DNA from: CAYSPU01 sp964432995 | GTDB lineage: Bacteria; Verrucomicrobiota; Verrucomicrobiia; Limisphaerales; JAHDYP01 | Reading direction: 5' to 3' | DNA length: 47,808 nucleotides | Assembly: GCA_964432995.1 (NCBI GenBank) | Contig: CAYSPU010000006.1 | Location: 1 to 47,808, forward strand | Part shown: piece after piece, positions 9,834 through 20,857 of the stretch | Layout of the letters: the number at the start of each line of letters is the position of its first letter | How positions within the stretch are numbered: the first letter of the stretch is position 1 | Program-made: the position numbers and the translations under genes | The notes under the pieces: model-generated | Told to the model about the DNA's origin: nothing | What the model saw: the letters and a program-made list of their open reading frames with translations, nothing else | The model's database searches: none

Positions 9834-9932
9834 CCCGCCTTCGCGCAGCGCTTCGGCGGGCAAGCCGTCCCACCGTCCGCTCCTGGAGTTGCGTGACCGC
9901 GCGGTGTCGGGCACGATGGGGCTACTAAACCG

Positions 9933-11876
<1,944 letters not shown>

Positions 11877-11920
11877 GTGCGTGAGATTTCCGGGCTCAGG
11901 GCTGAATCCCGGAGGTCAAC

Positions 11921-12076
11921 ATGATTGAATTCTGCGAACAGAAGAACCGTGCGGAAAGGCAAGGGGGCCGATGGGCGCTCTCGGTTCTTCTTGGAATCGT
12001 TGTGCTGCTTCCCGCGATGGGAGCGGGGGACCGGCGGGAACGGTTGCACGGCGGGAGGAAGCAGCGCACGTTCTGA
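11921..12076 (+). CDS. Small protein with single hydrophobic segment, upstream of crp-like gene
   Basis: 51 codons from ATG 11921, preceded by GGAGG at a spacing of 5 nt. The product is a polar, charged N-terminus (MIEFCEQKNRAERQGGR), a hydrophobic stretch (WALSVLLGIVVLLPAMG) and a basic tail ending KQRTF. It could be an inner-membrane small protein or a signal-peptide remnant. The stop is 16 nt before the ATG of the Crp/Fnr gene, so the two are probably cotranscribed. No homolog is known to me; the strong ribosome binding site and hydrophobic core are the only evidence. Confidence 0.55.
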   Translation: MIEFCEQKNRAERQGGRWALSVLLGIVVLLPAMGAGDRRERLHGGRKQRTF

Positions 12077-12092
12077 GGCGGAGGAGCAAACT

Positions 12093-12815
12093 ATGGCGAC
12101 GAGTTCTCTGGCACAACTGCGACAGGCGGCGATCGTGAGTTCGCTGCGCGGATGTGAGCTCTTCGCCGGCCTGGCGGAGGCCGATCTCGAGGAGGTGTCG
12201 CGCATCACCGTGGTGCGAACGGCGGAGAAGGGCGAGTACCTGTTCCGGCAGGGCGAACCGGCCACGGGCTTCTACGTCGTGCAGCGGGGCACCATCAACG
12301 TCCACCGGGTGAACGCGGCCGGCAAGGAACAGGTCATTCACGTGTTTCGTCCCGGCGAATCGTTCGCGGAAGCGGCCATGGCGATGGAGAAGGGCTATCC
12401 GGCAAATGCGCGCGCCCTGGAGTCTTCTCAGGTGTTGTTGATCCAGAAGGCGGGCTTCCTGGCTCTGCTCCGGCGCGCACCGGAGCTGGGCTTGCGGATG
12501 TTCGCGGCGATGAGCTTCCGCTTGCGGACGCTGGTCGGACAACTCGAAGACCTGACGCTGAAGGATGTGGAGACGCGATTGGCGAACTGGCTGGTCAGGC
12601 GATGCCCCGATCCGGAGAGCGACGAACCGGCCGTCATCCACCTGTCGCTGACCAAGCGGGTCCTCGCCGCCGAGCTGGGCACGGTGAGCGAGACGTTCTC
12701 GCGGACGCTGGCCAAGCTCCGGGAGCAGAACCTCGTCCGGGTACAGGGAAGATCGGTGACGGTGGTGTCGCCGGCGCGGCTGGCGGCCGTGCTGCGAAGA
12801 AACCTCGGCGACTGA
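12093..12815 (+). CDS. Crp/Fnr family transcriptional regulator
   Basis: 240 aa. Residues ~20-135 form a cyclic-nucleotide-binding-type beta-barrel (LFAGLAEADLEEVSRITVV, GEYLFRQGEPATGFYVVQRG, FRPGESFAEAAMAME). Residues ~150-225 form the Crp-type HTH (LTKRVLAAELGTVSETFSRTLAKLREQNLV). No N-terminal cysteine cluster is seen, so this is not an Fnr-type oxygen sensor. ATG 12093 is chosen because GGAGGAG lies about 8 nt upstream; the frame is open further but without a start context. The effector and targets are unknown. Confidence 0.9.
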   Translation: MATSSLAQLRQAAIVSSLRGCELFAGLAEADLEEVSRITVVRTAEKGEYLFRQGEPATGFYVVQRGTINVHRVNAAGKEQVIHVFRPGESFAEAAMAMEKGYPANARALESSQVLLIQKAGFLALLRRAPELGLRMFAAMSFRLRTLVGQLEDLTLKDVETRLANWLVRRCPDPESDEPAVIHLSLTKRVLAAELGTVSETFSRTLAKLREQNLVRVQGRSVTVVSPARLAAVLRRNLGD

Positions 12816-12819
12816 TCGG

Positions 12820-13188
12820 CTACGTTCGGGTGGCCCAGCCGTCGGTCACCATGGCGCGGAAGCCGCCGATGATCGAGCATGCGTTCCCGTAGCCCAGGCG
12901 CCGGGCGGCGTCGGCGGCCAACACCGACCGGTAACCCCCCCGGCAGTACATCAGGATTTCCGTCCTGGGATCCGGTACCGTTCGCTCCAGATCGCGCTCG
13001 AGCACGCCTCTGCCCAGGTGGATCGCCTGGACCGCATGGCCTTCCAACCACTCGGTGTCTTCGCGAACGTCCATCAAAATCGCCGCGGGATTCCGGGCCA
13101 GCCGGGAACGGGCTTCGTCGACCGTGACCTCGCGGATGCGGGGGCGCGCTTCGTTGACGATCGTCAGGTAACCGGGCGAATGAACCAT
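12820..13188 (-). CDS. Single-domain rhodanese (sulfurtransferase-like)
   Basis: 122 aa covering one rhodanese domain: VTVDEARSRLARNPAAILMDVRED, HAVQAIHLGRG, then the active-site loop CRGGYRS with catalytic C82, then ADAARRLGYGNACSIIGGF and a C-terminal W. Such proteins carry persulfide sulfur for thiosulfate or thiol metabolism in the cytosol. It converges with the Crp-like gene with only 4 bp between stop codons. Confidence 0.9.
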   Translation of the reverse strand: MVHSPGYLTIVNEARPRIREVTVDEARSRLARNPAAILMDVREDTEWLEGHAVQAIHLGRGVLERDLERTVPDPRTEILMYCRGGYRSVLAADAARRLGYGNACSIIGGFRAMVTDGWATRT

Positions 13189-13317
13189 GCCGGGAGCATA
13201 TCGCAGCCGGGGCCCGGGTCAACGGCCTGTCGGGGCGGGGGATGGTGCATGGGGGCAACTCGAATCCGGCAGACTCCGTCTTGAACTCCGGCCCGGAAAC
13301 GCCGATAACCTCGACGG

Positions 13318-16300
13318 ATGCTCGACTCACCCGTCTGTCGCCGGCCGGATCGCCAGGCTCGCTGCGGGCCGCGATGGCTTGCGGCGATGCTCAGCGCTTG
13401 GGGCGGACTGGCGTCGGTGGCGGTGAGTGGCGGGGCCGGGGCCGGCGAGGAGATCACGAACTTCGCCGGTTTCTACGCGCTGTCCGCCGCGGAGTCAGCC
13501 GAAGGCCGGCCGGTGCGGTTTGCGGGGGTGGCGCTGGCCTGCGACCGGGATTGGGGGCAGTTCTATGTGCACGACGGCCGGGAGGTGCGCTGGTTCAACC
13601 CGCGGGAGTTCACCACCCGGCCAACCCACGGGCAGCGCGTCGAGATCACCGGAACCACCACCGTCTTGGGGAGGGATCATTCGCTGACGAACCTGAACCT
13701 GACGGTGCTGGGGCCGGGAGTGCTGCCGGCTGCCAAACCGCTGGCACTCGACCAGCTCGCCACTGCCTTCGGCCAGTGGGTCGAAACCGACGGGCGCGTG
13801 CGGGCCGTCGACTTCGATCGCGGGCGGATGGAACTGTCGCTGTTCGAACGAGAGCAGGGTTGCCTGGCCACCGTGCTGGGCCCGCCGCAGACCAACGAGG
13901 CGGGACGGCTGCTGGGCGCCAGAGTCCGCGTTCGCGGCATCAACGCCAGCAAGACGGCCGACGGTCGCCTCGACGAGGCGGCCGTGTTCGTGCCGGGCAT
14001 GGACGAGATCACCGTGGCGGAACCGCCCGAGGAGCGCCCTGTGCCGCCGCGGGTCGTGTCCATCGACTCCCTCTTGAACCGTGAGCTGGGCGATTGGACA
14101 AACGAACTGGTGTGCATCAGCGGCGCCGTCATTTCGTACCAGCCGGGTCGAACGTTGACCGTGAGGGATCCCACGGGCGTCCTTCGGGCCCGGGTGGTTC
14201 AGTTTAGCCCGGCCCGGATCGATGACCGCGCGAAGGTCTCCGGCCTTCTAAGAGTGACCCCCGAGGAAACCGTCCTGAGCGGGGCATGGTTCGAGGTCCT
14301 CAAGCCGATTGCCCCGTCGGCCGGGGCCCGCGTCGCGCCTCAGGTGCCCGCCAGACCGGCGGCGGAACGCGCGGAGGTCCTGACGAGGGCTTCCGAGGTC
14401 CGGAAGTTGACGCCGGAGGAATCCGCCTGGCGACGACCGGTCCGCCTGCGCGGCGTGGTGCTGTTTGCCGACACGGAATGGCGTATCGGCTACCTCCAGG
14501 ACCAGCACGCCTCGATCTTCTTCGACCTGAACCAGAGCAACGTGCGCGCCGGGGACTGGGTCGAATTGACCGGAGAAACGGATGCGGGCGGTTTTGCGCC
14601 GGACATTGTGAATGCGACGGTGAAGGCACTGGGCACGACGAATCTGCCGCCGGCGGCGAGAGTGGACCTGGGAGACCTGGCGAGCGGCTATCTGGATGCG
14701 CAGTGGGTTGAGATCGAGGGCGTCATCCAGCGCGCCAGCCTCGAATGGGGGCACCTGCGGTTGCGGGTGATGACGCCCAAGGGGAGGTTCGAGGCGGTGA
14801 TCCCCGGAATCCAGGATGAAGCGGCCGCCGCCCGTCTGGTTGATGCGCTGGCAAGCATCCGGGGCGCGTGCAGCCTGGAAACCAACGCCAAACGCCAGCT
14901 AACCGGTGTCACTCTGCACGTGCCCGGGCTGGATCAGATCACCATTCTGGAGCCGGCACCTCCGGATCCCTTCGCGCTCCCCGCCACACCGATCAGTGAG
15001 GTCGCCACGTTCGACCCCGATCGCCTCGCCGGGCGCCGGGTCAAAGTCGCCGGCACCGTCACGCTGAAGAGCCCCGACCAGGGGTTCTTCCTGCAGGACA
15101 GCTCGGGCGGCATCCGCGTGCGGCTCATGCACACGCAGGGGATCGAGGTGGGCGACGCGCTCGACGTGCTGGGCTTCCCGGCTCTGGGCGAGTTCTCGCC
15201 CGAGTTGGACGAGGTCAGCTACCGTCGGACGGGGTCGGCCGCCCCGCCGGTGCCGCGTCCGACCAGCGCGGAGGAGATCCTGTTGCAGGGCGCTCATGAC
15301 GGTGTGGTGGTGACGCTGCAGGCCCGGTTGGTGCAGAGCGTGCGGCGCGCCGCCAATCCGCAACTCCTGCTGCAGGATGGCGACGTCTACTTCAGCGCCC
15401 GGCTCGAGGACGTCCGGCAGGGCCGGGACATCCCCGCGCTCGAATCCGGGAGCGTGGTTCGGCTCTCCGGCGTCTGCTCGATCCAACGCGGGGAGCAACG
15501 CGAGGCGAAGGGCTTCCGCCTGCGGCTGCGTTCGGCGGCGGACGTGGTCCTGGTATCGGCCAGTCCCTGGTGGACCGCGCGGCGCGCGCTCTGGGTGCTG
15601 GGCGGGCTGGGCGGGGTGTTGGCGCTGGCGTTGGTCTGGGTGCATGCCTTGCGCGGGCAGGTGGCCCGCCAGACGAGGACGCTGCGCGAGCAGATCGCCG
15701 AGCGCGAACGGATGCAGGCGCAGATCGAGCAGACCCACAAGGAACTCGTCCAGATCTCGCGCCAGGCCGGCATGGCGGAAGTCGCCACCGGCGTCCTGCA
15801 CAACATCGGCAACGTGCTCAACAGCGTCAACGTCTCCGCCAACATCGTCGCCGACCGCGTCGGCGAATCCCGCCTCGAACGGCTGGCGGACGCGGTGAGG
15901 ATACTGGAGGCGCACGGATCCGATCTCGCCGGGTTCCTCCGCGACGATCCCAAGGGCCGGCGCGTCGTCCCGTACCTCGGCAAGCTCGTCCACCATCTGG
16001 GCGAGGAGCAGGCGACGACTCTCCGGGAACTGGAGTCCCTCACCAAGAGTGTCGAGCACATCAAAGCCATTCTCGCCGCGCAGCAGGGCCTCGCCCGCGT
16101 CTCCGGGGTCATCGAAAAGGTGTCCCTCGCCCCCCTGTTCGAGGACGCCCTCCAGGTCAACCGGATGGGGCTCGAACGTCACGGCATTCGCGTGGTGCGG
16201 GAGTTCGAGCCAATCCCGCCCATCATGGCGGACAAGCACCGGATCCTCCAAATCCTCCTCAACCTGATTCGCAACGCCAAGGAGGCGATCAAAGCCGCCG

Positions 16301-16599
16301 CCCCGCCGGACCCCGTCCTCTACCTGCGACTCCAGGCACACGGAGCCGACCGCGTCCGCCTCCAGGTGCAGGACACGGGCGTGGGGCTCAAGCCCGAACA
16401 CCTGACGAGCATCTTCTCGCACGGTTTCACCACGAAACGCGACGGGCACGGCTTCGGCCTCCACATGGGCGCGCTCGCCGCCCGGCAAATGGGCGGAACG
16501 CTCGTGGCGGAAAGCGCCGGGCCCGGCCGGGGAGCGACATTCACCCTGGAACTCCCGCGGCAGTTCGCGTCCCCCGCGATTCCGCCCGCCGCATCATGA
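13318..16599 (+). CDS. Membrane histidine kinase with long N-terminal OB-fold-like repeat region
   Basis: 1093 aa. After a leader (WLAAMLSAWGGLASVAVSGGA), residues ~45-745 hold several repeated ~110-aa modules with alternating strands, e.g. RFAGVALACDRDWGQFYVHDG, LRGVVLFADTEWRIGYLQD and VAGTVTLKSPDQGFFLQDSSG, resembling OB-fold/'DUF-like' beta barrels exported to the periplasm. A transmembrane helix follows at ~755-775 (LWVLGGLGGVLALALVWV), then a coiled coil and kinase core with the phosphoacceptor His in GMAEVATGVLHNIGN (~825). The ATPase has N-box NLIRNAKEAI and G-boxes DTGVGL and GHGFGLHM. The LHNIGN variant of the H-box is typical of a PVC-enriched kinase class. Its stop overlaps the next kinase gene by ATGA. 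Confidence 0.88.
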   Translation: MLDSPVCRRPDRQARCGPRWLAAMLSAWGGLASVAVSGGAGAGEEITNFAGFYALSAAESAEGRPVRFAGVALACDRDWGQFYVHDGREVRWFNPREFTTRPTHGQRVEITGTTTVLGRDHSLTNLNLTVLGPGVLPAAKPLALDQLATAFGQWVETDGRVRAVDFDRGRMELSLFEREQGCLATVLGPPQTNEAGRLLGARVRVRGINASKTADGRLDEAAVFVPGMDEITVAEPPEERPVPPRVVSIDSLLNRELGDWTNELVCISGAVISYQPGRTLTVRDPTGVLRARVVQFSPARIDDRAKVSGLLRVTPEETVLSGAWFEVLKPIAPSAGARVAPQVPARPAAERAEVLTRASEVRKLTPEESAWRRPVRLRGVVLFADTEWRIGYLQDQHASIFFDLNQSNVRAGDWVELTGETDAGGFAPDIVNATVKALGTTNLPPAARVDLGDLASGYLDAQWVEIEGVIQRASLEWGHLRLRVMTPKGRFEAVIPGIQDEAAAARLVDALASIRGACSLETNAKRQLTGVTLHVPGLDQITILEPAPPDPFALPATPISEVATFDPDRLAGRRVKVAGTVTLKSPDQGFFLQDSSGGIRVRLMHTQGIEVGDALDVLGFPALGEFSPELDEVSYRRTGSAAPPVPRPTSAEEILLQGAHDGVVVTLQARLVQSVRRAANPQLLLQDGDVYFSARLEDVRQGRDIPALESGSVVRLSGVCSIQRGEQREAKGFRLRLRSAADVVLVSASPWWTARRALWVLGGLGGVLALALVWVHALRGQVARQTRTLREQIAERERMQAQIEQTHKELVQISRQAGMAEVATGVLHNIGNVLNSVNVSANIVADRVGESRLERLADAVRILEAHGSDLAGFLRDDPKGRRVVPYLGKLVHHLGEEQATTLRELESLTKSVEHIKAILAAQQGLARVSGVIEKVSLAPLFEDALQVNRMGLERHGIRVVREFEPIPPIMADKHRILQILLNLIRNAKEAIKAAAPPDPVLYLRLQAHGADRVRLQVQDTGVGLKPEHLTSIFSHGFTTKRDGHGFGLHMGALAARQMGGTLVAESAGPGRGATFTLELPRQFASPAIPPAAS

Positions 16600-18257
16600 A
16601 CGACTCCGACCCTCAGCAGCCCAACCACCGGATCCTCATCGTCGACGACAACGAGGCCATTCATCTCGACCTGCGCAAAGTGCTCGTTGGCACCAGCCCC
16701 GGCGAGGAATCCATGCGCGAAGACGAAGCGGTGCTCTTCGGCGAGGTCAGCCTGCCCACCGCACGGTTTGAGGCGGACTCGGCCTTTCAAGGCCAGGAAG
16801 CGCTGGACCTGGTGATCCGGGCGGTTGCCGAGCAGCGCCCCTACGCCGTGGCCTTTGTCGACGTCCGCATGCCGCCCGGATGGGACGGGGTGGAAACCGT
16901 CACCCACCTCTGGCGAGCCGCGCCCGAACTGCAGGTGGTCATCTGCACCGCCTACTCGGATTACTCCTGGCACAAGATGGTCCGGCAACTGGGGCATTCG
17001 GACAACCTGATCATTCTCAAGAAGCCGTTCGACAACATCGAGGTGCTGCAGTTGGCCCACGCCCTGACCCGCAAGTGGCAGTTGACCCGCCAGGCCCAGC
17101 TCCGCCTGGAAGACCTCGACCGGTTGGTCGCCGCGCGCACCGCCGCGCTGCAGAGCGCCAACGAGCAGCTCCGGCTCTCCGAGGAGCGCTTCGCGAAGGC
17201 GTTCTCCGCCAGCCCCATCCCCCTCGCCATCCAGGACGCCGCCACCAGCCGCTTCGTCAACGCCAACGAGCGCTTCCTGGAGGTCACCGGCCACGCCCGC
17301 GCCGAACTCACCGGACGCACCCCCGCGGACCTGAACCTCTGGCCGGAGGGCACTGCGGCTCCTCCGTCTCTCGAGGCGGCCTTGCACGAGCACGCATGCA
17401 CGTTCCGAACGCGAGCCGGGGAAAGCCGCCAGGGACTGGTGTCGACGGAAATCCTCCAGCTCGGCCAGGGGTCACACCGGTTGGTGATCCTGCAGGATGT
17501 CTCCGAGCGCGTCCGGATGGAGCAGCGGCTGCGGCACGCGCAGAAGATGGAGGCGGTGGGCCAGTTGGCCGCCGGCATCGCGCATCATTTCAACAACCTG
17601 CACGCCGCCATCCAGGGCAACCTGGACTTCTGCCTGGAAGACACCAAGGAACCGCACGTGCTCGAAATGCTCCGCGACATGAAGACCGCTTCGAAGCGCG
17701 CCGTCGCCCTGACGCGGGAGTTGCTCGCCTTCAGTCGGCGCCGGATGCTCCGGTTCGATCCGGTGGATCTCAATGAAGTGCTCACACGGCTCCGCCCGCA
17801 CCTGGGCCGGGTGCTGGGGCCGCACGTGCAACTGGTCCTGGAACTCGCGCCCGACCTGCCGCGCCTCATGGCGGATGCCGACAGCCTGGAGTGGATGCTG
17901 AATCACCTGTGCGCCAATGCGCGCGACGCGATGCCGCAAGGTGGTCGCTGGACGTTGCGGACGGATTGGGCGCCGGCGGGCGAGCCGAGCGGCGGGGACG
18001 CCGCCGGCGGTCCGTGCGTCTGCCTGAGCGCGACCGACACCGGTGTGGGCATGCCGCCCGAAGTGGTGGCTCGGGTGTTCGACCCCTTCTTCACCACCAA
18101 GGACGTGGGCCAGGGCAACGGCCTCGGCCTCGCCGCCGTCTACGGCCTGGTCAAACAACAGCAGGGCAGGGTGGAAGTGGCCAGCCAACCGGGTCAGGGA
18201 AGCACCTTCCGCATCCTCCTGCCCCTGGCCGGACCCTCGGCGGAACTGCCACCGTGA
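16596..18257 (+). CDS. Hybrid histidine kinase: receiver, PAS, HisKA, HATPase
   Basis: 553 aa, cytosolic. The N-terminal receiver (~10-150) has acidic VDDNE, phospho-acceptor Asp in FVDVRMPP and Lys in LKKPF; between beta1 and beta2 it carries an extra loop (GTSPGEESMREDEAVLFGE). A coiled coil leads to a PAS domain (~205-300, FSASPIPLAIQDAATSRFVNAN), then the H-box GQLAAGIAHHFNN with phosphoacceptor His, and an ATPase with DTGVGM and NGLGLAAVYG. ATG 16596 overlaps the TGA of the upstream kinase, so the two are translationally coupled. Phosphotransfer from the membrane kinase to this receiver is a reasonable inference; no DNA-binding output lies adjacent. Confidence 0.9.
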   Translation: MNDSDPQQPNHRILIVDDNEAIHLDLRKVLVGTSPGEESMREDEAVLFGEVSLPTARFEADSAFQGQEALDLVIRAVAEQRPYAVAFVDVRMPPGWDGVETVTHLWRAAPELQVVICTAYSDYSWHKMVRQLGHSDNLIILKKPFDNIEVLQLAHALTRKWQLTRQAQLRLEDLDRLVAARTAALQSANEQLRLSEERFAKAFSASPIPLAIQDAATSRFVNANERFLEVTGHARAELTGRTPADLNLWPEGTAAPPSLEAALHEHACTFRTRAGESRQGLVSTEILQLGQGSHRLVILQDVSERVRMEQRLRHAQKMEAVGQLAAGIAHHFNNLHAAIQGNLDFCLEDTKEPHVLEMLRDMKTASKRAVALTRELLAFSRRRMLRFDPVDLNEVLTRLRPHLGRVLGPHVQLVLELAPDLPRLMADADSLEWMLNHLCANARDAMPQGGRWTLRTDWAPAGEPSGGDAAGGPCVCLSATDTGVGMPPEVVARVFDPFFTTKDVGQGNGLGLAAVYGLVKQQQGRVEVASQPGQGSTFRILLPLAGPSAELPP

Positions 18258-18367
18258 TCCCGGCAAGTCCCGGCCGGACGCAGCTCCAGGGCGGAGTCAC
18301 CGGGGCGCTGTGGTCTTTGCTTTCGCCAACCAACAGTCCATTCTTGCTGCGCATTTCGCGCGATCCA

Positions 18368-19267
18368 ATGAGACATGGGAAATCGTCGAGGCAGCGTTGC
18401 GTGTTTCAGCGTTACGCCATCCGCATTTCGGCAGCGGTGTTCTTCACCTGCCAGGCACTCATGGCCCCCGCTGCCTGGGCCGGGGACAACCTGGTGGACC
18501 AGAAGTTCACGGCCAAATGTGACGGTTCAACGCAGTATTACGTCGTGGTCTACCCGGAGGGCTCTGAGACCATCCAGCCATGCGACCTGCTCATCGCCTT
18601 GCACGGACACGGCAGTGACCGCTGGCAGTTCGCCAAGGGTGAAATCGCCGAGGCCCGTGCGGCCCGCGACGTGGCGGCCGCCCACCGCATGATCCTGGTT
18701 GCTCCCGACTATCGTGCGAGAACCTCCTGGATGGGGCCCAAGGCCGAAGCCGACCTGGTGCAAATCATCGAGGAGATGAAGTCGCGGTGCCGAGTTGGCA
18801 GAATCGTGCTTTGTGGTGGATCGATGGGTGGAACGTCCGCGTTGACCTTCGCCGCCATGCACCCCGAGCTCATTGACGGCGTTGTTTCGATGAACGGCAC
18901 GGCCAACCATCTCGAATACGAGAACTTCCAGGAAGCCATCCAGGAATCCTTCGGCGGCACCAAGGCGCAGATCCCTCTCGAATACAAGAATCGGTCTGCC
19001 GAGTACTGGCCTGAACGCCTGGCCATGCCCGTGGCCATCACCACCGGCGGTCGAGACGATCTTGTCCCCCCCGCAAGCGTCCTCCGCCTGGCCAGCGTGC
19101 TCCGGAAGCTCCAACCGAACGTGTTGCTGATCCACCGCGAAGCCGGCGGCCACAGCACCACCTACGAAGACGCCAAGCAAGCCCTCGAGTTTGTCATTGA
19201 GAAGGCAGCGCCGGCTGGCGCCAGACCCAGCCTGCCAGAAAGCAAGAAACGGACAGACAGGAAGTGA
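18368..19267 (+). CDS. Secreted alpha/beta-hydrolase (esterase/prolyl-oligopeptidase-like)
   Basis: 299 aa with a signal peptide (RYAIRISAAVFFTCQALMAPAAWA). The fold signature is clear: LLIALHGHGSDRWQF (oxyanion strand), nucleophile Ser in VLCGGSMGGTSAL, acid Asp in TTGGRDDLVPP and His in HREAGGHSTTYE. It resembles PHB depolymerase/feruloyl esterase-like exported hydrolases, acting on an ester or peptide outside the cytoplasm. The gene begins 110 bp after the kinase pair. Substrate is unknown. Confidence 0.87.
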   Translation: MRHGKSSRQRCVFQRYAIRISAAVFFTCQALMAPAAWAGDNLVDQKFTAKCDGSTQYYVVVYPEGSETIQPCDLLIALHGHGSDRWQFAKGEIAEARAARDVAAAHRMILVAPDYRARTSWMGPKAEADLVQIIEEMKSRCRVGRIVLCGGSMGGTSALTFAAMHPELIDGVVSMNGTANHLEYENFQEAIQESFGGTKAQIPLEYKNRSAEYWPERLAMPVAITTGGRDDLVPPASVLRLASVLRKLQPNVLLIHREAGGHSTTYEDAKQALEFVIEKAAPAGARPSLPESKKRTDRK

Positions 19268-19390
19268 ACGTCAGCGTTGGCCCGGCTAACGTTGCGGACG
19301 CTGCCACGACTCATCGGCTCTGGGGCCCCTTCCCGACCAAGAGCCAGGCGTGCATCTGCTCCAGCGCGACGAGTAGGGCAGTATCACTTC

Positions 19391-19407
19391 GGATACGTGG
19401 TGTATCC
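19391..19407 (+). promoter_or_regulatory. Candidate enhancer-binding (UAS) dyad, copy 1
   Basis: GGATAC, 5 nt, GTATCC. Its centre lies about 158 bp upstream of the expected sigma-54 start, a typical distance for an NtrC-type activator site. The second copy has the same arms but a different loop, which points to selection on the arms. Confidence 0.6.
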
Positions 19408-19530
19408 AATCAGATACAGGATTTGACCCCCTGCCACGCTCGTTTGGTGCATGCACTGTAACTGCATTCAGCACTCATTCCCTTGAAGGAAAGGGTTGCG
19501 CTCGCACGCTCGGCCCCGTTCAGCGTGAAC

Positions 19531-19546
19531 TGGCACAGATGTTGCC
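19531..19546 (+). promoter_or_regulatory. Sigma-54 -24/-12 promoter, copy 1
   Basis: TGGCACAGATGTTGCC matches the sigma-54 consensus (TGGCAC, N5, TTGC) with exactly 10 nt between the invariant GG and GC. Transcription would start near 19557 and run into the beta-helix gene cluster. An NtrC-type sigma-54 activator is encoded at 29265-30686. Confidence 0.75.
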
Positions 19547-19608
19547 GGTGCACTGGCAGCAACCGACTGCCTTTGTCCCGAGAAGGGCCGAGAGCGAAGC
19601 CGTTGAAT

Positions 19609-19776
19609 ATGAACACCACGAGCCGACCGAAACGAAGAACGTTGTCTGCGCCCATACAGACAACCTGGCCGTTCGGTGACGGTCCTGGTTCACGGATTTC
19701 TCCGTGCGTCGAGGCAGCTCGCTGCCAACCCAAACGGCCTCAGCCCTTTGACAGGCCGCCAGGCAGGAATCGGTGA
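19609..19776 (+). pseudogene. Truncated 5' end related to the formylglycine-enzyme-like gene
   Basis: The 55-aa frame begins MNTTSRPKRRTLSAPIQTTW, homologous to MNTATSSKRRALLTPVQTTW at the start of the gene at 22237. It then diverges and stops. It is best read as a leftover promoter plus N-terminus from a duplication whose body was lost, now serving as leader for the beta-helix gene. Confidence 0.55.
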
Positions 19777-19869
19777 TTTGCGTGTCTGAATCCTATGGCG
19801 ATCGATCGACTTCTGGGAGTCGAGGGCAGTGTCATCCGTCATCGTCTGATGAGGCGCGACGAAATCGCA

Positions 19870-20844
19870 ATGAAAACCCTTATGAAATCGACCACGTATT
19901 CCTTCCGCAGGCTGCTGGTGGTGGGCGGCGTCTGGCTACTGCCACTGCTCTGGTTTTGGTGTTCCGCCGCCACACTCACTGTGGGCCCGTTCGGCGACAA
20001 GAACTACATGCTTATCGGGGATGCGGTGAAAGCCGCCGCCGCAAATGACATCGTCGAGGTGTATCCCGGTCAGTATGACGAGCCCACCATCGAACTCGAC
20101 AAGACCATCACGGTGCGCGGCAAGTACGACCCCATTCAACAGCGAGTCATCGGCTCAGGGGACGGATTCAGCATCACGGCTGGGCATCCGATTCTGGAAG
20201 CGTTGACCGTCACCCGGAGTGGTAACGGGGTTACTCTGTCAGGCGCTTATGCGAAATGCACCATCCGAAACTGTCTCGTATTAGCCAATGGCGAGAACGG
20301 CGTCGAAACCACGTTTAATCAACCCTGTTTCATCCTCAACTGCGTGCTCGGATACAATAAGGGTTCTGGTGTGGTCGATACGTTTGGCATGATCGGTACT
20401 AAGCCTGTCTACACCGTGGCGAACACATTGCTCATAGGAAATGCCGAGTATGGAGCATCCGTGGTGGGTTTTTTCTCCGGGCCGGCGACCGTTGACTACA
20501 GTCTGTTTTTCGACAATCACCAAGGGGTTGCTTCAGATAGCGATCTCCTTGGCAGCCATGTGCAACAGGCTGTGAATCCCAAGTTCCGCGATGTCGATCG
20601 GCAGGACTTCCGCTTGCAGGCTGATTCGGCTGCGGTGAACGCCGGTGATCCGTCGCCCGGCAGCCAGGACCCCGACGGAACCCGGAACGACATCGGCGTC
20701 TATGGCGGTCCTTATGCAAGGAGTTTCTGGTATGGGCCCGGCCCAGGTCCGACTGTGCGGGACTTGGTCGCGATCCCGCCGGTTGTGAAGTACGGCCGGA
20801 CCTTCCGGGTCGAAGGTAAGGCCCAGGTCGAGCCCACTCCGTAA
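19870..20844 (+). CDS. Secreted right-handed parallel beta-helix protein
   Basis: 324 aa from ATG 19870. The N-terminus is basic then hydrophobic (KSTTYSFRRLLVVGGVWLLPLLWFWCSAATL), a signal peptide. The body has the opening of a pectate-lyase-like helix (YMLIGDAVKAAAANDIVEVYPGQYDEPTIELDKTITVRGKY) and Asn-rich rungs (CTIRNCLVLANGENGVET, PVYTVANTLLIGNAEYGA). It ends with SAAVNAGDPSPGSQDPDGTRNDIGVYGGP, common in polysaccharide-associated beta-helix proteins. An upstream in-frame ATG (19795) is possible but would bury the signal peptide. No catalytic motif is evident; a carbohydrate-binding or structural surface role is inferred. Confidence 0.8.
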   Translation: MKTLMKSTTYSFRRLLVVGGVWLLPLLWFWCSAATLTVGPFGDKNYMLIGDAVKAAAANDIVEVYPGQYDEPTIELDKTITVRGKYDPIQQRVIGSGDGFSITAGHPILEALTVTRSGNGVTLSGAYAKCTIRNCLVLANGENGVETTFNQPCFILNCVLGYNKGSGVVDTFGMIGTKPVYTVANTLLIGNAEYGASVVGFFSGPATVDYSLFFDNHQGVASDSDLLGSHVQQAVNPKFRDVDRQDFRLQADSAAVNAGDPSPGSQDPDGTRNDIGVYGGPYARSFWYGPGPGPTVRDLVAIPPVVKYGRTFRVEGKAQVEPTP

Positions 20845-20857
20845 CCGTTTCCCGGCC

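Larger units (their letters stand above)
19381..19669 (+). repeat. 289-bp direct repeat, copy 1 (sigma-54 regulatory element)
   Basis: It aligns without net gaps to 22009-22297. Positions 19509-19606 are identical (98 of 98 by eye) to 22137-22234, while the flanks are roughly 70% identical. It contains an upstream dyad, a sigma-54 promoter and the first codons of a truncated gene. Confidence 0.85.

Noticed and set aside
14899..16488. 529-codon minus-strand open frame
   Set aside because: Antisense shadow of the membrane histidine kinase; no recognisable fold.
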